From assembly GCA_963920665.1 (NCBI GenBank), contig OY987272.1:12095001-12159000 (forward strand): a DNA stretch of 64,000 nucleotides, given 5' to 3'. Within the stretch, counting starts at the first letter, position 1. Each line of letters begins with the position of its first letter. The stretch is from Straminergon stramineum (lineage: Eukaryota > Streptophyta > Bryopsida > Hypnales > Calliergonaceae). A program made the translations under genes and the position numbers. This document shows positions 29,668 through 42,299 of the stretch, one piece after another. The notes beneath the pieces are model-generated. The model did no database searches and was not told the origin of the DNA. It saw nothing but the letters and a program-made list of their open reading frames with translations.

Positions 29668-29973
29668 GGGTCCATCACAAAGTTTAGAATCTACAGTTTG
29701 TCAACAGTTATCATGATGTTATCATTGTTTCATGGGTTCGCACGTTAGTATACAATTTTGCACATCATTACGATGCATTATTTTACAATTTATCACATTG
29801 TTACAATGTATTATTTGCAACTGAAAGTAATGCATTGTAACAATGCAATAAATTGTAAAGTAATGCATTGTAATGATGTGCTGAATTGTATATTAGCATG
29901 CGAACCCATGAAACAACAATAACCACATGATAGTTGTTGATAAATCATAGGTTCTAAACTTTGTGATGTCCCC
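29668..29973. repeat. 306-bp palindrome with very short loop
   Basis: The arms of about 149 bp (29668-29816 and 29825-29973) are imperfect reverse complements: GTCCATCACAAAGTTTAGAA on the left, CTAAACTTTGTGATGTCC on the right. The centre is about TGCAACTGAA. Differences are mainly single substitutions. Probably a fold-back MITE. Confidence 0.88.
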
Positions 29974-29985
29974 TTAAAAACCCTA

Positions 29986-30234
29986 CACTAAATAGTGAAA
30001 TTAGGTTGCCTTAACAATTAGGTTGCCTTACCTTGAGAAAGTTATTGTACAAGCCATCAAAGTCAACAAATATTTCTAAAAATATCTTCATTTGTACACA
30101 TGGAGGTTCATGAGTCCCAAATATAGCGATATGAAATTCAAAAGTAGTTCATTCTCGTATAGTAACTGTAAATATTTATTTAGTGTCAAATGTCGAGAAA
30201 TTAGTGAGGGGCAACCTAATTTCACTATTCAGTG
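29986..30234. mobile_element. 250-bp TA-flanked MITE, copy 2 (inverted)
   Basis: Reverse-complement copy of 28738-28987 with the same ends (right end CACTATTCAGTG with one change) and TA flanks at 29984-29985 and 30235-30236. It contains an unoccupied TTAA at 30011-30014, which corresponds to the occupied site in copy 3. Confidence 0.85.
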
Positions 30235-30580
30235 TAGGTTATCTAGCTACAGACAACTAATGGCAAATAAGAACTCAAAATTTGCAAATTTTATCATGGG
30301 GGCAAATAAAAGAAAATTCAGGGCTTCTCCAGGGGTAAAATACGGAGCAATAAGTAAAGGAGGCCAATCCTCCCTGGCCCTTTGGAAAGTCATGACGTAA
30401 ACGTATGGTAGGTATACGGTATTGTAGTGTACCATCTTTGGTTTTTAGTTTTGAAGCCGGTATGAGAGAAAAAATTTAGAGGGTATCAGTTATGATTGGA
30501 CGTCGGTAATTGAGCCTGCCTGTGGGGGCAGCTTTATAGCTACAGTAGACTGTACGGCATTTGTGGTGGGATGGGTTGGT

Positions 30581-30791
30581 AGATTTCAGCTTGAAGGATT
30601 CTTTGTTGGGTTCTAGATTTCAGCTAGTGGGATTCTTTGTTGGGTTGGTAGATTTCAGCTTGTGGGATTCTTTGTTGGGTTGGTAGATTTCAGCTTGAAG
30701 GATTCTTTGTTGGTTTGGTAGATTTCAGCTTGTGGGATTCTTTTGTTGGTTTGGTAGATTTCAGCTTGTGGGATTCTTTTGTTAGTTTGGT
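30581..30791. repeat. 35-bp tandem repeat, six units
   Basis: Units start with AGATTTCAGCTTG at 30581, 30615, 30650, 30685, 30720 and 30756. Periods are 34, 35, 35, 35 and 36. The core is AGATTTCAGCTTGTGGGATT followed by CTTTGTTGGKTTGGT. Two unit variants (TTGAAGG and TTGTGGG) alternate. Confidence 0.93.
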
Positions 30792-31155
30792 GCATGGGCC
30801 ATGTTCTTCAAAGGGTAGGCGCTGGCTGTTGTTAGAATAATTCAAATTAATATTAAAGAATGCAGAAGGGTTCCGTAGGCCCAATGATTTGGGATTGCGT
30901 CTTGGGACTGTGGGTGGACCGGTCTACCCAATGACGTGCATTGGGAGTCTTTTGATGTAAAGTTCAGTTAGTTGGTGAGGTTTGTGATTCAATTGGGTAG
31001 AGCGTCCCTCTGTGTAGCTATCTTTTCACTGGGTAATATTTTTTCACTACAATAGTATATGCTGTTATTGCAACCACGGCATCTTCTTCAAATGATTCCT
31101 CTGAAATGGAGAGTCAATGGTTTTAAAATGGACTACCAATAATTTGAGAGCATAA
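30792..31155. other. Intergenic DNA
   Basis: No gene or repeat recognised. Confidence 0.5.
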
Positions 31156-31269
31156 TTAACCCCTAATGCAGGCAGGAGCCACAATGTGGTCTCTTGTATT
31201 TGGCATCCTTCACTACATCTTGTGTGTATTGTCTCCATAGATCAAATCCCAATCTACATTAGGGATTAA
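31156..31269. mobile_element. 114-bp TTAA-bounded MITE
   Basis: Begins TTAACCCCTAATGCAG and ends CTACATTAGGGATTAA. The ends are inverted repeats of about 16 bp with two mismatches. Too small to code. Confidence 0.65.
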
Positions 31270-31776
31270 GATATGTCAAGTATTGATTCATACTTTGCCA
31301 ATGGATGAAATAAGTGTCAAAGAAGGTCTATTTCAAAGTCTGGGTGTGTCCACTTAATTTTTCTAAACGAGAATTGATTGCCCAATCGCCTTCTTACAAA
31401 TGTTCAAAGAATTTAGGGTCCTTTTAAGTTTAGTGATGGTCGCATTTAGGAACCTTGTGTATTACTTTTTGAATGTTGTAGTGCTTGTTTTTGGTCAAGC
31501 CATATCTTTTTTTCAAACTGCATGTGTGGGTTTTGCAAGGCCTATGATAAAAAATAGGTGCCAATCACAGAATTCTTTGAAAATTCATAAGTAATTTATA
31601 AATGCTCCAAAAAAAATATGAAACCACTTGTGTTTGATATCACATCAATTTTTCTTCAAGTGAAAAATAAGGGAAAATATTTTGGGGCATTTGAAAACCA
31701 TCAAAAAGGCCCAACAACCCTTAAATGGACAATTTTTGAGCACACTACCTTAGTTTATGGATAGAACTTGAAACTA

Positions 31777-32256
31777 CACTAAATAGTGAAATTTTAGATT
31801 GCTTAACTCTTAAATGCCGAATTGGTGACCATGGAAACCATCCCTTTTGGGAACTGTGTGACATCATCTACTTTTAAAAAAACTAAAAATATCCATTAGG
31901 AGTCAAACTAATGTAGAAGATATCTCCTTTCCACCTCTAATTTGGAGGATGAATAGTTGCACTTCTATCCTACACCATGAGAATTGCTTGTCATACATTA
32001 TATAAAACACGTTTGTTTCATCGTTTATGGATTAAAAAGTAGGTTGTCTTACCCCAAGAAAGTTACTTTACAAGCCATCAAAGCTAAAAAGAAAAATTCT
32101 AAAAATATTTTCATTTGTACACATAGAGGTTTATGAGTCCCAATTACAACAATATGTAATTCAAAAGTAGTTCATTCTTTTACAATAATTGTAAAAATTG
32201 ATTTGGTGTCAAATGTAGAGAAATTAGTGAGGGCCAACCTAATTTCACTATCTTTG
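31777..32256. mobile_element. 250-bp TA-family MITE, copy 3, split by a TTAA element
   Basis: Left end CACTAAATAGTGAAATT at 31777. After the insert it continues AGTAGGTTGTCTTACC and follows copy 2 to the degenerate right end AACCTAATTTCACTATC near 32250. The 233-bp insert lies at the position where copy 2 has a plain TTAA. Confidence 0.82.
31803..32035. mobile_element. 233-bp TTAA-bounded MITE nested in the TA-family element
   Basis: Homologous to 7730-7961 over its whole length (GACGAATTGGTGACC-like start, GTGTGACATCATCTACTTT, ATGAATAGTTGCACTTCTAT). TTAA at both ends (31803-31806, 32032-32035). The pre-insertion site is preserved in copy 2 at 30011-30014. Confidence 0.85.
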
Positions 32257-32994
32257 TAATGATGCATTTGCACTCAAGGTTACAGTTAATGCACCCCCTC
32301 TCTTTCTAAAAATCAAGAGTTTTTGATCTTGCAAACAAGAATTGCCTTCCCCCTCCAACGTCGTTGATCTTGAAAAATCATATCATATGAATATGGATGT
32401 TATGGAATATGGATACCTTGGGGTATATATATGTATATATAAGATGGATACAAATACAAAATACAAAATGAGATATAAGATACAAATATATATATATATA
32501 TATATATAAATGAAATATGTATGTATCCATACAAAATACAAAATACACTAATATATCCCATATTGATTGGTGGCCAAACTACTTCTAAAAATTACAAGTA
32601 TTTGTGTGGGAGGGGGTACTTCTTAACAAGTAATATGAATAAGTAAATCACTTTTCAGGGGGGGGGGGTAATACAAATAAACAATTCACTAATTGAATTG
32701 TCCCCTACAAGTGACTAACTATCCATTCAAAAGACAGCTCAAAAGACAAGGGACACTAATTTCACTATTCTATGTAGTTACAGTATATCATTGGATGTGC
32801 ATCCAATAGTACCTTGAATAGATGCAAAAGAAAATTTTATTTGGACAATAGATAATTGAAATATATCCCTCTGAAAACTAGAAAAAAGACAATAAATATT
32901 GAGTGTGTTTGGCAAATCAAGCAAATCAATGCCAATAACACAACAAATTGATGTCCTATTAGTTGCATAGTTGATGCTCTTTGGGCCTCTTGAG
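32257..32994. repeat. Intergenic DNA with AT microsatellite
   Basis: A pure (AT)n tract of about 23 bp lies at 32486-32508 within a wider TATATG/ATACAAAATAC-rich stretch (32430-32560). A G run occurs near 32659. No gene. Confidence 0.7.
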
Positions 32995-33923
32995 TTAACC
33001 CCTTGAGTTCCTTGACTACGTTTTCTCCCTCAAGGCAAAAATGCTCCAAAATTATCGTTTTTAATACAAGTATTAAATTTTAGAATAAAAACATTTTTGG
33101 ACACATGTGACCATATAATCCTTGTAGTAAGTTGGTTTTAGAAGATGTGGAAAAATTTTCAGAAATTTTCACCGCATGGATTGCAAGATATAAGCTTTCG
33201 AATTCACAAAATCCTTTTTTTGGCCTTGCAAAAAAATGGGTAGCTACACTTCAAAAGCTCACATTTGTATGAAAAAAGTCCAAAATGGTGGTGCTTCTTT
33301 CAATTCATTCTTCAAGGCAAGTTTACTACATGCTTGAAAAATTTCAAATCATTTGGAATTGTACAACATATAGGAAAAAAATAGTAAGTAGAAAGAAGTA
33401 GAGAATGATTCAAAATATAAAAAATTCAAGAATTTAGTTATGGAATTCAAAAATGACAATTCCAAATGGTTGAAATGTTGTAATAAACAATCTACATCCT
33501 ATGATTTTATTTTATTTTCAAAAAATACTTTAAATTGAATAAAATAGAGGACTTTAAAGTTTATTTTAGGGTAGAGAATCCATAATGGCCCATAAACTAA
33601 AACTCCTCGTAAGTTTCACTTCATTGATCAAAATGGAATTATTCAAATCTTTCCACGTATGTATAACTCTGATATTTTTTTACTAAAAAGAATAATTTTT
33701 TAAAAATCTTCCTAGACTACTTGCTTAGGGAAAAAGTAAAAAATGAGGCCATAACTTTTGACTCATATTTCCAAATGTCATGAAATTTATTGCACATAGA
33801 AGATATTTCTTGTCCCCATCTTCTATTAAAATTTCAACCTAAAATATGAAAATCTCCAATCACACATATCTACCCACAATTTCTATGTTGCCAAAAAATG
33901 CATGTAGGTCCTTTAGGGGTGAA
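32995..33923. mobile_element. About 929-bp TTAA-bounded element (0.9-kb family), copy 1
   Basis: Starts TTAACCCCTTGAGTTCC and ends GTCCTTTAGGGGTGAA, with one TTAA mutated to TGAA. Its interior matches the reverse complement of 43408-44339 over long stretches, for example TGTACAACATATAGGAAAAAA and AGAATCCATAAT. Non-coding. Confidence 0.75.
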
Positions 33924-34677
33924 GTTGTTACATTTTCCCTTCTAAAAGTACAAGTTCAATATTATCAAAGCCAATCATATTCTTTACATGTTCTCACTAA
34001 ACATAGCTCCACCAATATGCCAAATGAACCCATCCAATGTTCTTGGGGTGAAAAGTGAGCAATAAATTCAAAAAAATCCCACCAAAATATTCTATAGGAC
34101 ATGACAAAAATTCCGATATTGTTGAGGTCAAAACTCCAACAAAACTACTTTTTTTTCTACAAATAGTTCATTGGGTAAGCCATGATGGAGATTCTTCTTA
34201 GTTTAGGGCACTAGGTGAGCCTTGTGGTTGGTTGGATGACAAAATAGCAAGTTGTATGAGTGAGACGAAAAAAAATTGCAACAAAATAGTGACTATGTAT
34301 TTTGCTAAGATGAAATTTCCCAATGCTACTAGCTATGCTCTAAGTAGCTAGGAGATCAATCACGATTTAACTTATTGTAAAATCTAAAACAAGATTTTAT
34401 CATTAATATAATCAAGTACAAGGTCTTCATTTAAAGTTAGTTTTGGATATAGATTTGAGAGGTCAAATACCCAAGACAAATAGAGAGAGTTGAATTGAGC
34501 AATTTAGAAATATAAGTTTTTTCATCTATTTTATTGTTTTGTTAGGTACTTTGTTGGGTTGGATTGAAGACACATTTTCATCCATTTTATAGTGTGTCTG
34601 ATTTCCAAATGCTTTGACAAGTTAGATTGAAGACATAAGATTAGGTTTAGGTTGTTCATGACACCCTTTAACCCCAA
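33924..34677. other. AT-rich intergenic DNA
   Basis: No gene or delimited element recognised. Confidence 0.45.
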
Positions 34678-35497
34678 AGTGACATTGAATATTTTTCCTT
34701 TTGGAATTGGTTGTATAGGTGTTCCTTTTTGAATTTTCCTCTAGGTGAATTAGTTGCTTTTCAAATAAATCAAACTACAGAAAGTGAAACTAGAGTAGGC
34801 AACATATCACTTGAAAATTTTTCAACCAGTGATTCTCTTATTTAGGGTATATTTTTGCATGGGAAAATCCTGGCCATAGAGAAAAAGTATAGGTTCAAAC
34901 ATGGTTCTTCTTACTTCGGCCACCCAGTACAGCTAGCAAACTTGTAGATTAGCCACAAACTTGTACTACAAAATTTTAGCTTAGCATACTAACTACCACC
35001 TCCGCTTCATAAAATCACAAAATCTAGAAAATCTTGTTGTACTCGATGTCCTATATGCAGGTAGGTTTGGCACTTCAAATGGAGGACAATTTCTTCCAAA
35101 AAATCAACAAAATTAATAAAATGAGAACCACACAAATCCAAGTGGGCAAAAGCACCTTCACACTAAATGCAACTTCCACAAATTTTTTGGGGCGATTTCA
35201 ACAGCTAGATCTTCTTTGAGGCAAGAACACCCGAGAACTCTATAGAAAGAGCATGCCTGGTGAACAGTCTAGATCCAATCATCCAGAACTAACTTCTGGA
35301 TAACCCTAAACTTTAAAGTGGATTAGAAATCAGAGTTCTTACTTGGATTCCTAGTATATGGTGCCATTGGGTAGGTCTTTGAGCATCCTACAAATGCTCC
35401 TTCTTGCATTTTTCCATCCAAGTTCGACAAAAGACACAAAATCAGGGTTGAGAAATGTCAAGGACACTTTTTGTCCTCAATGTCATTTTGGGGTTAA
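34678..35497. mobile_element. 820-bp TTAA-bounded element
   Basis: Left end TTAACCCCAAAGTGACATTG, right end CAATGTCATTTTGGGGTTAA. The 20-bp inverted repeats have one mismatch. The interior differs from the other families. Non-coding. Confidence 0.8.
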
Positions 35498-36599
35498 AGT
35501 ATATTACTTTCACCTCTATGAAAGAAAATGATATTTTCTAGAGAATGGAAATATAAATTACAATGTGATTGGATGGAATAGTGTAACTAGAAAAAAATTC
35601 TTGCCTTTGTCTTCGGGCTCTAGCAAAACTTTGGTCCAATTTTGTGGCAAGTGCCTACATTGCAGACCCTTCCATAGATGTAAAAAAATGAATTTTCAAC
35701 CCAAATTCATGAAAACCTTTTCCTAAGACAAATCTAGACTACTATTGTGTAAGTATCAAGGTAGCAAATTGTTTATGAGTGAAGGATAATTATGGATAGG
35801 TATTTGGATATCCATATACAATTATATAGCATATATGTATTGATACTTTTTCCTTGACATTTACGCATCTTTTGTATATCACCACTTCATAAAATGGCCA
35901 TAAACTACCTTGTATTTTTTCCTTAAATTCCAACCTACAGTGGTATAGAAAAAAACAATTCCCACACTAGAGTAGATGTAGTTTCAAAATTTGATAAATT
36001 CGGTGTTTGTAGTAAGTTTATGAAATGATTAAATTGATATTGGAAAGAAAACTAACAATTCCTATATTCAATTCAACTACATTGCAAACAATGGATCATT
36101 TTTTTGGTATAAATTTTGTATATATTAAATTATCATTTAATATTTTACAAATTTAATAGCCAAAATTGTTTTGCCATTAAGCTTTCATAATTTTAGTTTA
36201 AACAATTGTCACAATGTTGTAAGCAAATTCAATTAATATCATTGTTGATAATATGATATAATTAGAATGAGTCCATATATATTATAGATTAATTTTGAAT
36301 AACCATATTAGAATATGGATAGTTGGACTTGACTATTGGATTGGTTGGAGAATTGATAAATATGCTTAAGACAAAAGATCCTAGAGGTCAGTCAACTTTA
36401 GTAGATGAGATAATCATCTTTGAAGAATGAAATAAGTTATGGTTTGATGAATGAGAGTGAATGCCTCCATCATGCTTATCATCTAGCTTTTTGTGCTCCC
36501 TCTGTTCAAAACAGCATATGGGAAGCAACCCATTACTGATCACCCCTTTGTTTGGCAATACAGATTGTTCTCTTTCCACGCAAGAGGAGATGGGAGTGA
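35498..36599. other. AT-rich intergenic DNA
   Basis: No gene or delimited element recognised. Confidence 0.45.
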
Positions 36600-37564
36600 T
36601 TAACCCCTCACCACTGAAGGCCCAAACGGCTCCAAAAACAACATTCCTTTTGAAGTGTTACAAATATAAATTTTAATAAGTTATAGAGATCTCAACCATA
36701 CGATCTTGTAGTGCACTTGTTGTAGATGGCATGTATCAAATTTGGTGTCATTTGACCGCATAGATTGAAAGATTATAATGTTTTAGTGTTGAAAAAGGAT
36801 GCTGAAATTTTCCCAAAAACACATTTGGTGGCGAAATTCGGTTTCTAAATCTATTCAAATGAAGAAACTTTAAACTAATAAATGATTCAAAATCAGCAGA
36901 CAAACACATTGATGAAAAAAAATATCATTTAATTGACACATTGTGTCTACAAAATGGCTTTGAAATGTCAAAAAACAGCAAGAAAAGTTGCAAAAAACAC
37001 ATCAAAAATTGAACCTCCTCCTACTAAAATGCTTCTCAGTCACTCATAACTTCTTAGATGGATATGAAATTTTGTACACACAAACTAAACAAGTATGCGC
37101 AACTTTTAAAAAAATTATTGGAAACAAACATTGTATGAAGAAGAAATAAGCCACCAAAGTTCACTCTAATTCAAAAATGTCGGGATTTTGAACTTCGAAT
37201 TGCTCCCAAACATTCAAAACAATTTGGATTAGCATGAAAATTCTACCACAATAACTAGACTTCAAGGGGAACACAACCCAACAAATTTGATTGAAAACGA
37301 ACATTGGATGAAGGAGATACAAGCCCCCGAAGTTGCAGCCATCAAATGTAGTTTGGTGAACTTGAATTGAACTTGTGAACTTTGATTGGCTTCCAAAAAT
37401 TCGATACATCTTGGATTGATCTGAAAATTTTACCACACAAACTATAAGAGAGAGCGCAACTTTTCCAACAAGTTTTATTGGATTCGGACATCTGATACAA
37501 AAGTTACAGGACTTTGCATTTGACTTGAGGACACTTTTCATCCCCTTCAGTGGTGAGGGTTTAA
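36600..37564. mobile_element. 965-bp TTAA-bounded element, copy 2
   Basis: Left end TTAACCCCTCACCACTGAAG, right end CTTCAGTGGTGAGGGTTTAA. It is a same-orientation copy of 7958-8926 along its full length. The ends here are better preserved as inverted repeats than in copy 1. Non-coding. Confidence 0.87.
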
Positions 37565-39622
37565 TTACAACATAGTTCCTGTGTAGTTGTGGCACATTGT
37601 GATTGTTTTACAACACTCTCAATTCTTGGTGGATTTTGCAATGAGCTCTTGTGGTAAACAAGAAGGTCTATATGACTAGAGTGGGAGGAATGGAATCTTT
37701 TGCTAAAAAATTCGTAGTAATTATGTTTTGAGAAATAAAAATCTAGAAAATTATGGAAACCTTCTTAACTCTATTTCTGTACACTGGAAAATTTTCCCAC
37801 CCAAGAAACTTGCTCTCCAGATATGCATAACCACTTAAGTGGTTGGAAATGGGTTTCTTCCTTAGCAAATTTTAATATACGTGTGCGTAATTTTGAAGAG
37901 TGAATTCATATATAATTTAAAATAAAATTGTCACTCTATAGAAGTTTTATTTGCATTTAATCATTCATTTTTATTAGCCTATAGCTTTTGATCATGTTTA
38001 TATATTTGATTCAACTTCTAGGTGTGATCTTTATTCTTCTTCTTTTGCAATTATATTTTTCGTCATTATCATCTTATTATATTTATATTGTGACATTTTT
38101 CAAATTGATATTTTAATTAAACATGCATAATATTGGTACCAACTTCTATAAACTAACAACATGCTAACCAAAGACATTTCGTAAGTCATATCACCTTGTT
38201 AAGCAAACATCACACAAAAATATTATTGTGTTACATACTTCTCTCCAATTGGCATATACAATGCATTGGTGTCAATTGTGTGATCAATATTTTGCAAGTG
38301 ACTTGGCCTAAAATGACAACTTTGAAAGTGGAATATTTAAATGACAAACTAATAGTATTCTTTTAATGATATCACTCTTGATTTGAAGATCTCTTACACA
38401 TGAAAAACGTTTATTATATTTTTATATCAAAGTAACTTAATTTTTTTTGTAAATTTTATAATAATGCAATTTCTAAACTTAAATTGTTAATTTATTAACA
38501 ATGACAATCTTTTTTAACTTGGTTGTATTGCATAACATGTTTATGTTGCACCATATGAAAATATAATCTTCTAAAGTTGGTTGGATTTGTCTCAAGCCCT
38601 ATGTCCCCCCCACATAATTATTTGGACCATTTGGATTGCTCATGGTATGGTAAATATTTCTTCTTCATAGGTAGCAAAGAATAACAAAACCTCATATGAG
38701 CAAATATTTGGATCATTTGGATTGCTCATGGTATTGCAAATATTTCTTCTTCATAGGTAGCAAAGAATAATAAGTCTCAACCACATAATAAGAAATAAAT
38801 TATAGGTAACAAAAAGAATGCTTACTTGCAAAATCTATATTTTATCTTTAAAATTGCAATTTCCAATGCTATTCTTCATATTTTCTTTTTTGTAGGCCAT
38901 AATTCCAAAAGTCCATCTTGAAGATTCATATCCCTTTGAAATCTTTGTCTCACTCTATTTGATTCAAATTAAACGTGGATTTGGTGCATTAATCTCTTAA
39001 TTCCTCAAGTCACAATGCCCCCTTGAGGAACAAATGGGAATTTGGGTAGGCTCTTATGATCTCAATTTTTGGCATAATTTTTTTTTTCCAAGATAGAAAA
39101 ATAGATTAGCATTACAAGAATTAAAATTTTAGTTTAGTTTGTACTCAAGAGCAAGAATTATGTTGTCAAATCTAAAAATATTCAAATCTAGGCATTACAA
39201 AAAATCGTAAAACCTTGTTTTTTCCCTCACATAATATGTTATACATGAACTATAGAATATTTGTAGTGAATTTTTTTCAAAATCTATATCATATAAATAT
39301 AAGAGAATTAGTACTAGAATCTACACACATTTAGATGATAAAAAAAATCCAAGACTTTGTGTGCTTGCTACTCCCCCATCCCAAAATGATCTTTTAATTG
39401 TTGTAAATTTTTGGTCCAAAAATGAGCTTCCAATTCTATGTTGTATTATTGAGAATCAGTCAAATCCAACTTTTGATTATTATCTAGAATTGGCAAAGCA
39501 ACCACACACAATAGTTCCCCCTTCTTCTATGCAACCATCAATTGAAAGACAAATGAAATGGACAAAGAGATCAATGAACATTATTTATTCTTGTTTTTAA
39601 AATCTCATTGAGTATTGTTTGA
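37565..39622. repeat. AT-rich intergenic DNA with an 86-bp tandem duplication
   Basis: The block starting ATTTGGACCATTTGGATTGC at 38620 recurs at 38706 (ATTTGGATCATTTGGATTGC) and runs to about 38773 with AATATTTCTTCTTCATAGGT in both. No gene is seen elsewhere in the stretch. Confidence 0.75.
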
Positions 39623-40541
39623 TTAACCCCTAAATGAACAAGGCCTTTTTTTTGGTGGAAAACACTTAAAACTGCCATTTCTATGGCAAAGAGTGAAAAA
39701 AAAAATTAATTGTATTTTTTTCACATCTAACCATAGGATTTTACACCTAATTAGTATGAGAATGTGTGAAAAAAATTCAGAAATTTTGACCGCACAAATT
39801 GCAAGATATCTACGTTTAAAGTGAAGAAAACAAGTTTCCAGCACATTGCGGGATTAGATTATTTGACTTTGAACCTTCTTAACTTAAATTTTTTGCACTA
39901 CAGATTTTTGAGCTTTAAATCGCTATGGTGGAGAATTGAGTTAAGAGTCTAGGATAAAAAAGAAAATACAAAAAAATTCAATTTTTATTCTTTAAAAAAT
40001 TGTTAAGTAGAAGTAGGTACAAGATAAAAGGAAAATCTAAATTATTAATATCTCTAAGATTGAATTAGAATGCACTAATACCAATGGTGAGATTTTTCTA
40101 GCACGAAAATTTAACCATGAAGAACTTTTCTTTTTTGAAAATTGTAAAAATTGCATTAATAAATGAATCCTACAAGTTATTTTTTCAAAAAGATGCTTTA
40201 ATTGCCTAAAAAACAAAATTGTCCATAACTTTCTCATAATAAATCCAAATGGAATGAATCAAAGCTTCAAATGTAGACAAAAATACGAGGGAATTTTTTT
40301 TTAATTAAATTCAAATTTTTGAATTTTTTTGTTGCCCCCTCTTCCTTGTTTTGAGCTTATTCGCTCATAACTTTTGTTCCTAGGTACCGAATGAAGAAAA
40401 AATTATATTCCCACAAAGTTGATCATTTTTTCTATCTTCATAAAAAGTTTCAAAAATTTTGGACAAAAATTGAGACTGTAGGTACCTTCGCAAAATCCCA
40501 TTTGTCTTCCAAAGGGATAATCATGGTCCTTTACAGGTTAA
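39623..40541. mobile_element. 919-bp TTAA-bounded element (0.9-kb family), copy 2
   Basis: Left end TTAACCCCTAAATGAACAAG, right end GGTCCTTTACAGGTTAA. The interior shows the family features (a poly-T/A rich start, AATTTTGACCGCACAAATTGCAAG, AATGGTGAGAT). Ends are partly decayed. Confidence 0.7.
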
Positions 40542-42299
40542 AGGAAATGAAGCTCTAGGCCTTCCTACAAGACAAACTAGAAATCCGCATATGATCTTGG
40601 ACCCATACTTATTACCCGCAAAATGACAACTTCACACTCAACAATTAAGTGCCCATTGATGCTCCTTGAAAATGCCTATAAATACTACAAAAGCAAGAAT
40701 AAAAAATTATTTAAAAAAATTCCACATCACTTCAAATTATATGAAAAAATAAATAAATTTCATGTTAATTTTTAAATTTAAAATATCATATTTTTTTTAT
40801 TTTTTTGTCTTTGCACTTGGTCAAAAGTCAACAAATATTCTTGAGGTCCCAAAATTTCTCTAATAAGTGCACTAAACTCTACTTATAACTCAAAACATGT
40901 TGAAATACTGTTATTTTCAACCTTAGTCTCGAACATTCTATCCAATTAGAAGATCATTTGGGATGAAGCAGGAGAATTGCACTTTGATAAAAGCCCCAAA
41001 ACTCAAAGTTTAAGGACAGTAGGAGTGCATCAAATTCTATTCAATAACAACTTGAAATGGGTTGGAATAACTTTCTTTTCACCAAAAAATTCCAAACATT
41101 TTGTATACCCAATTGGAAGATCATTTTGGGTAACAATGGGGAGTATATGTTTGTACTCATTTGTTGTTCAAAATTTGAAGGTTTGGTCCTCATCTCTTGA
41201 AGTTCAAAGGCCTTTTTTTTTTTTTTCAAATTATACAATATTTTAATTTTTGTTTTCTTGCATTGAGGCAAGAAACTAGAAAAATGAAAATTTGGATATT
41301 GAACCATTGGATCTTATACTAAACTCGTGTAAGAACATGTTGTAAGACTTTTGTGAAGTTTTGACAACATAGATTGGAAGATATTTGTATTTTGAAGAGA
41401 GTCCCTTTAGAGGGACATTGCTACACTCGATTATAAAATAGTTTTGAATCCTAAGAACTTCAATTTTTTGCACCATCAAATTTGGTTTTCAGTTTTTTTA
41501 TAATGAAGAAATCAAGTTGAGAGTCTTTGAAAAATTACTTAATTGATTTTTATCCTTTAAATAATATAGGGTAGAAGTAGGTGAAAGATTGAATGGAATA
41601 CCAAATCATTAATAGTTCTTAGAAGGTATTAAAATATGCAAATTCCAATGGTGAGATTATTGAAGCAAAAAACTAACCTTGAATGAATTTTTTTTTAAAT
41701 TGTGAAAATTGAATTCCAAAACAAAGCCACTATGTTCTTTTTTCAGAGAGTTGCTCTAAATGCCACAAAATAAATTGCTCCACACCTTTCTAATCCGAAT
41801 GGAATGAGTTAAAGATTTTCAAATAGAAATAAATGTATTATGAGTATGTTTGACCTGAAAATGTTCCTTTTTAGAAAATAATCCGTTAAAAAAAACTTGG
41901 ACAAATAATTAAAATAAAATATCTTTGAAATTTTCCATAACTAGAAATTAGAATTTTGAGCATAAAAGAAATCAATCTTCTAAAAATTTATTTTTCAATC
42001 TTCAATCAGTCTTAGGAAGAATTTAAATTTGGGTTCAAATTTTATTGAAAATCATTGGTTAGTGTAGTTAATATAAATATATGGAGTTGATATAATTATA
42101 AGGGTATGACCTGTGGATCATATTTTAGAAATTTTGTTTAATAACCGTCATTAATTTATCCTCACATTTTAGAATACATCTTCACAATTTTGGACTACTT
42201 CTAGTCCTTGAGGGTTAAATTACTCTTGTACAAGATTACTAGATAGGACTAGTCATGATCAAGTTTGTATCCAAAATCATACCATGATAAATTTAGATA
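40542..42299. mobile_element. Intergenic DNA with a degenerate 0.9-kb family copy
   Basis: From about 41190 to the TTAA at 42215-42218 (CCTTGAGGGTTAA) the sequence parallels 39623-40541 in order: GAAGTAGGTGAAAGAT, CCAATGGTGAGATTATTGAAG. The left end cannot be fixed. 40542-41190 shows nothing recognisable. Confidence 0.5.

Noticed and set aside
29668..29973. TTAA-bounded element, because TTAA occurs close to both ends
   Set aside because: The ends are GGG...CCC, the reverse of the CCC...GGG pattern, and the left TTAA is offset by several bases.
30581..30791. Regular 35-bp repeats as a CRISPR array
   Set aside because: Units are contiguous with no unique spacers, and the context is a plant nuclear genome.
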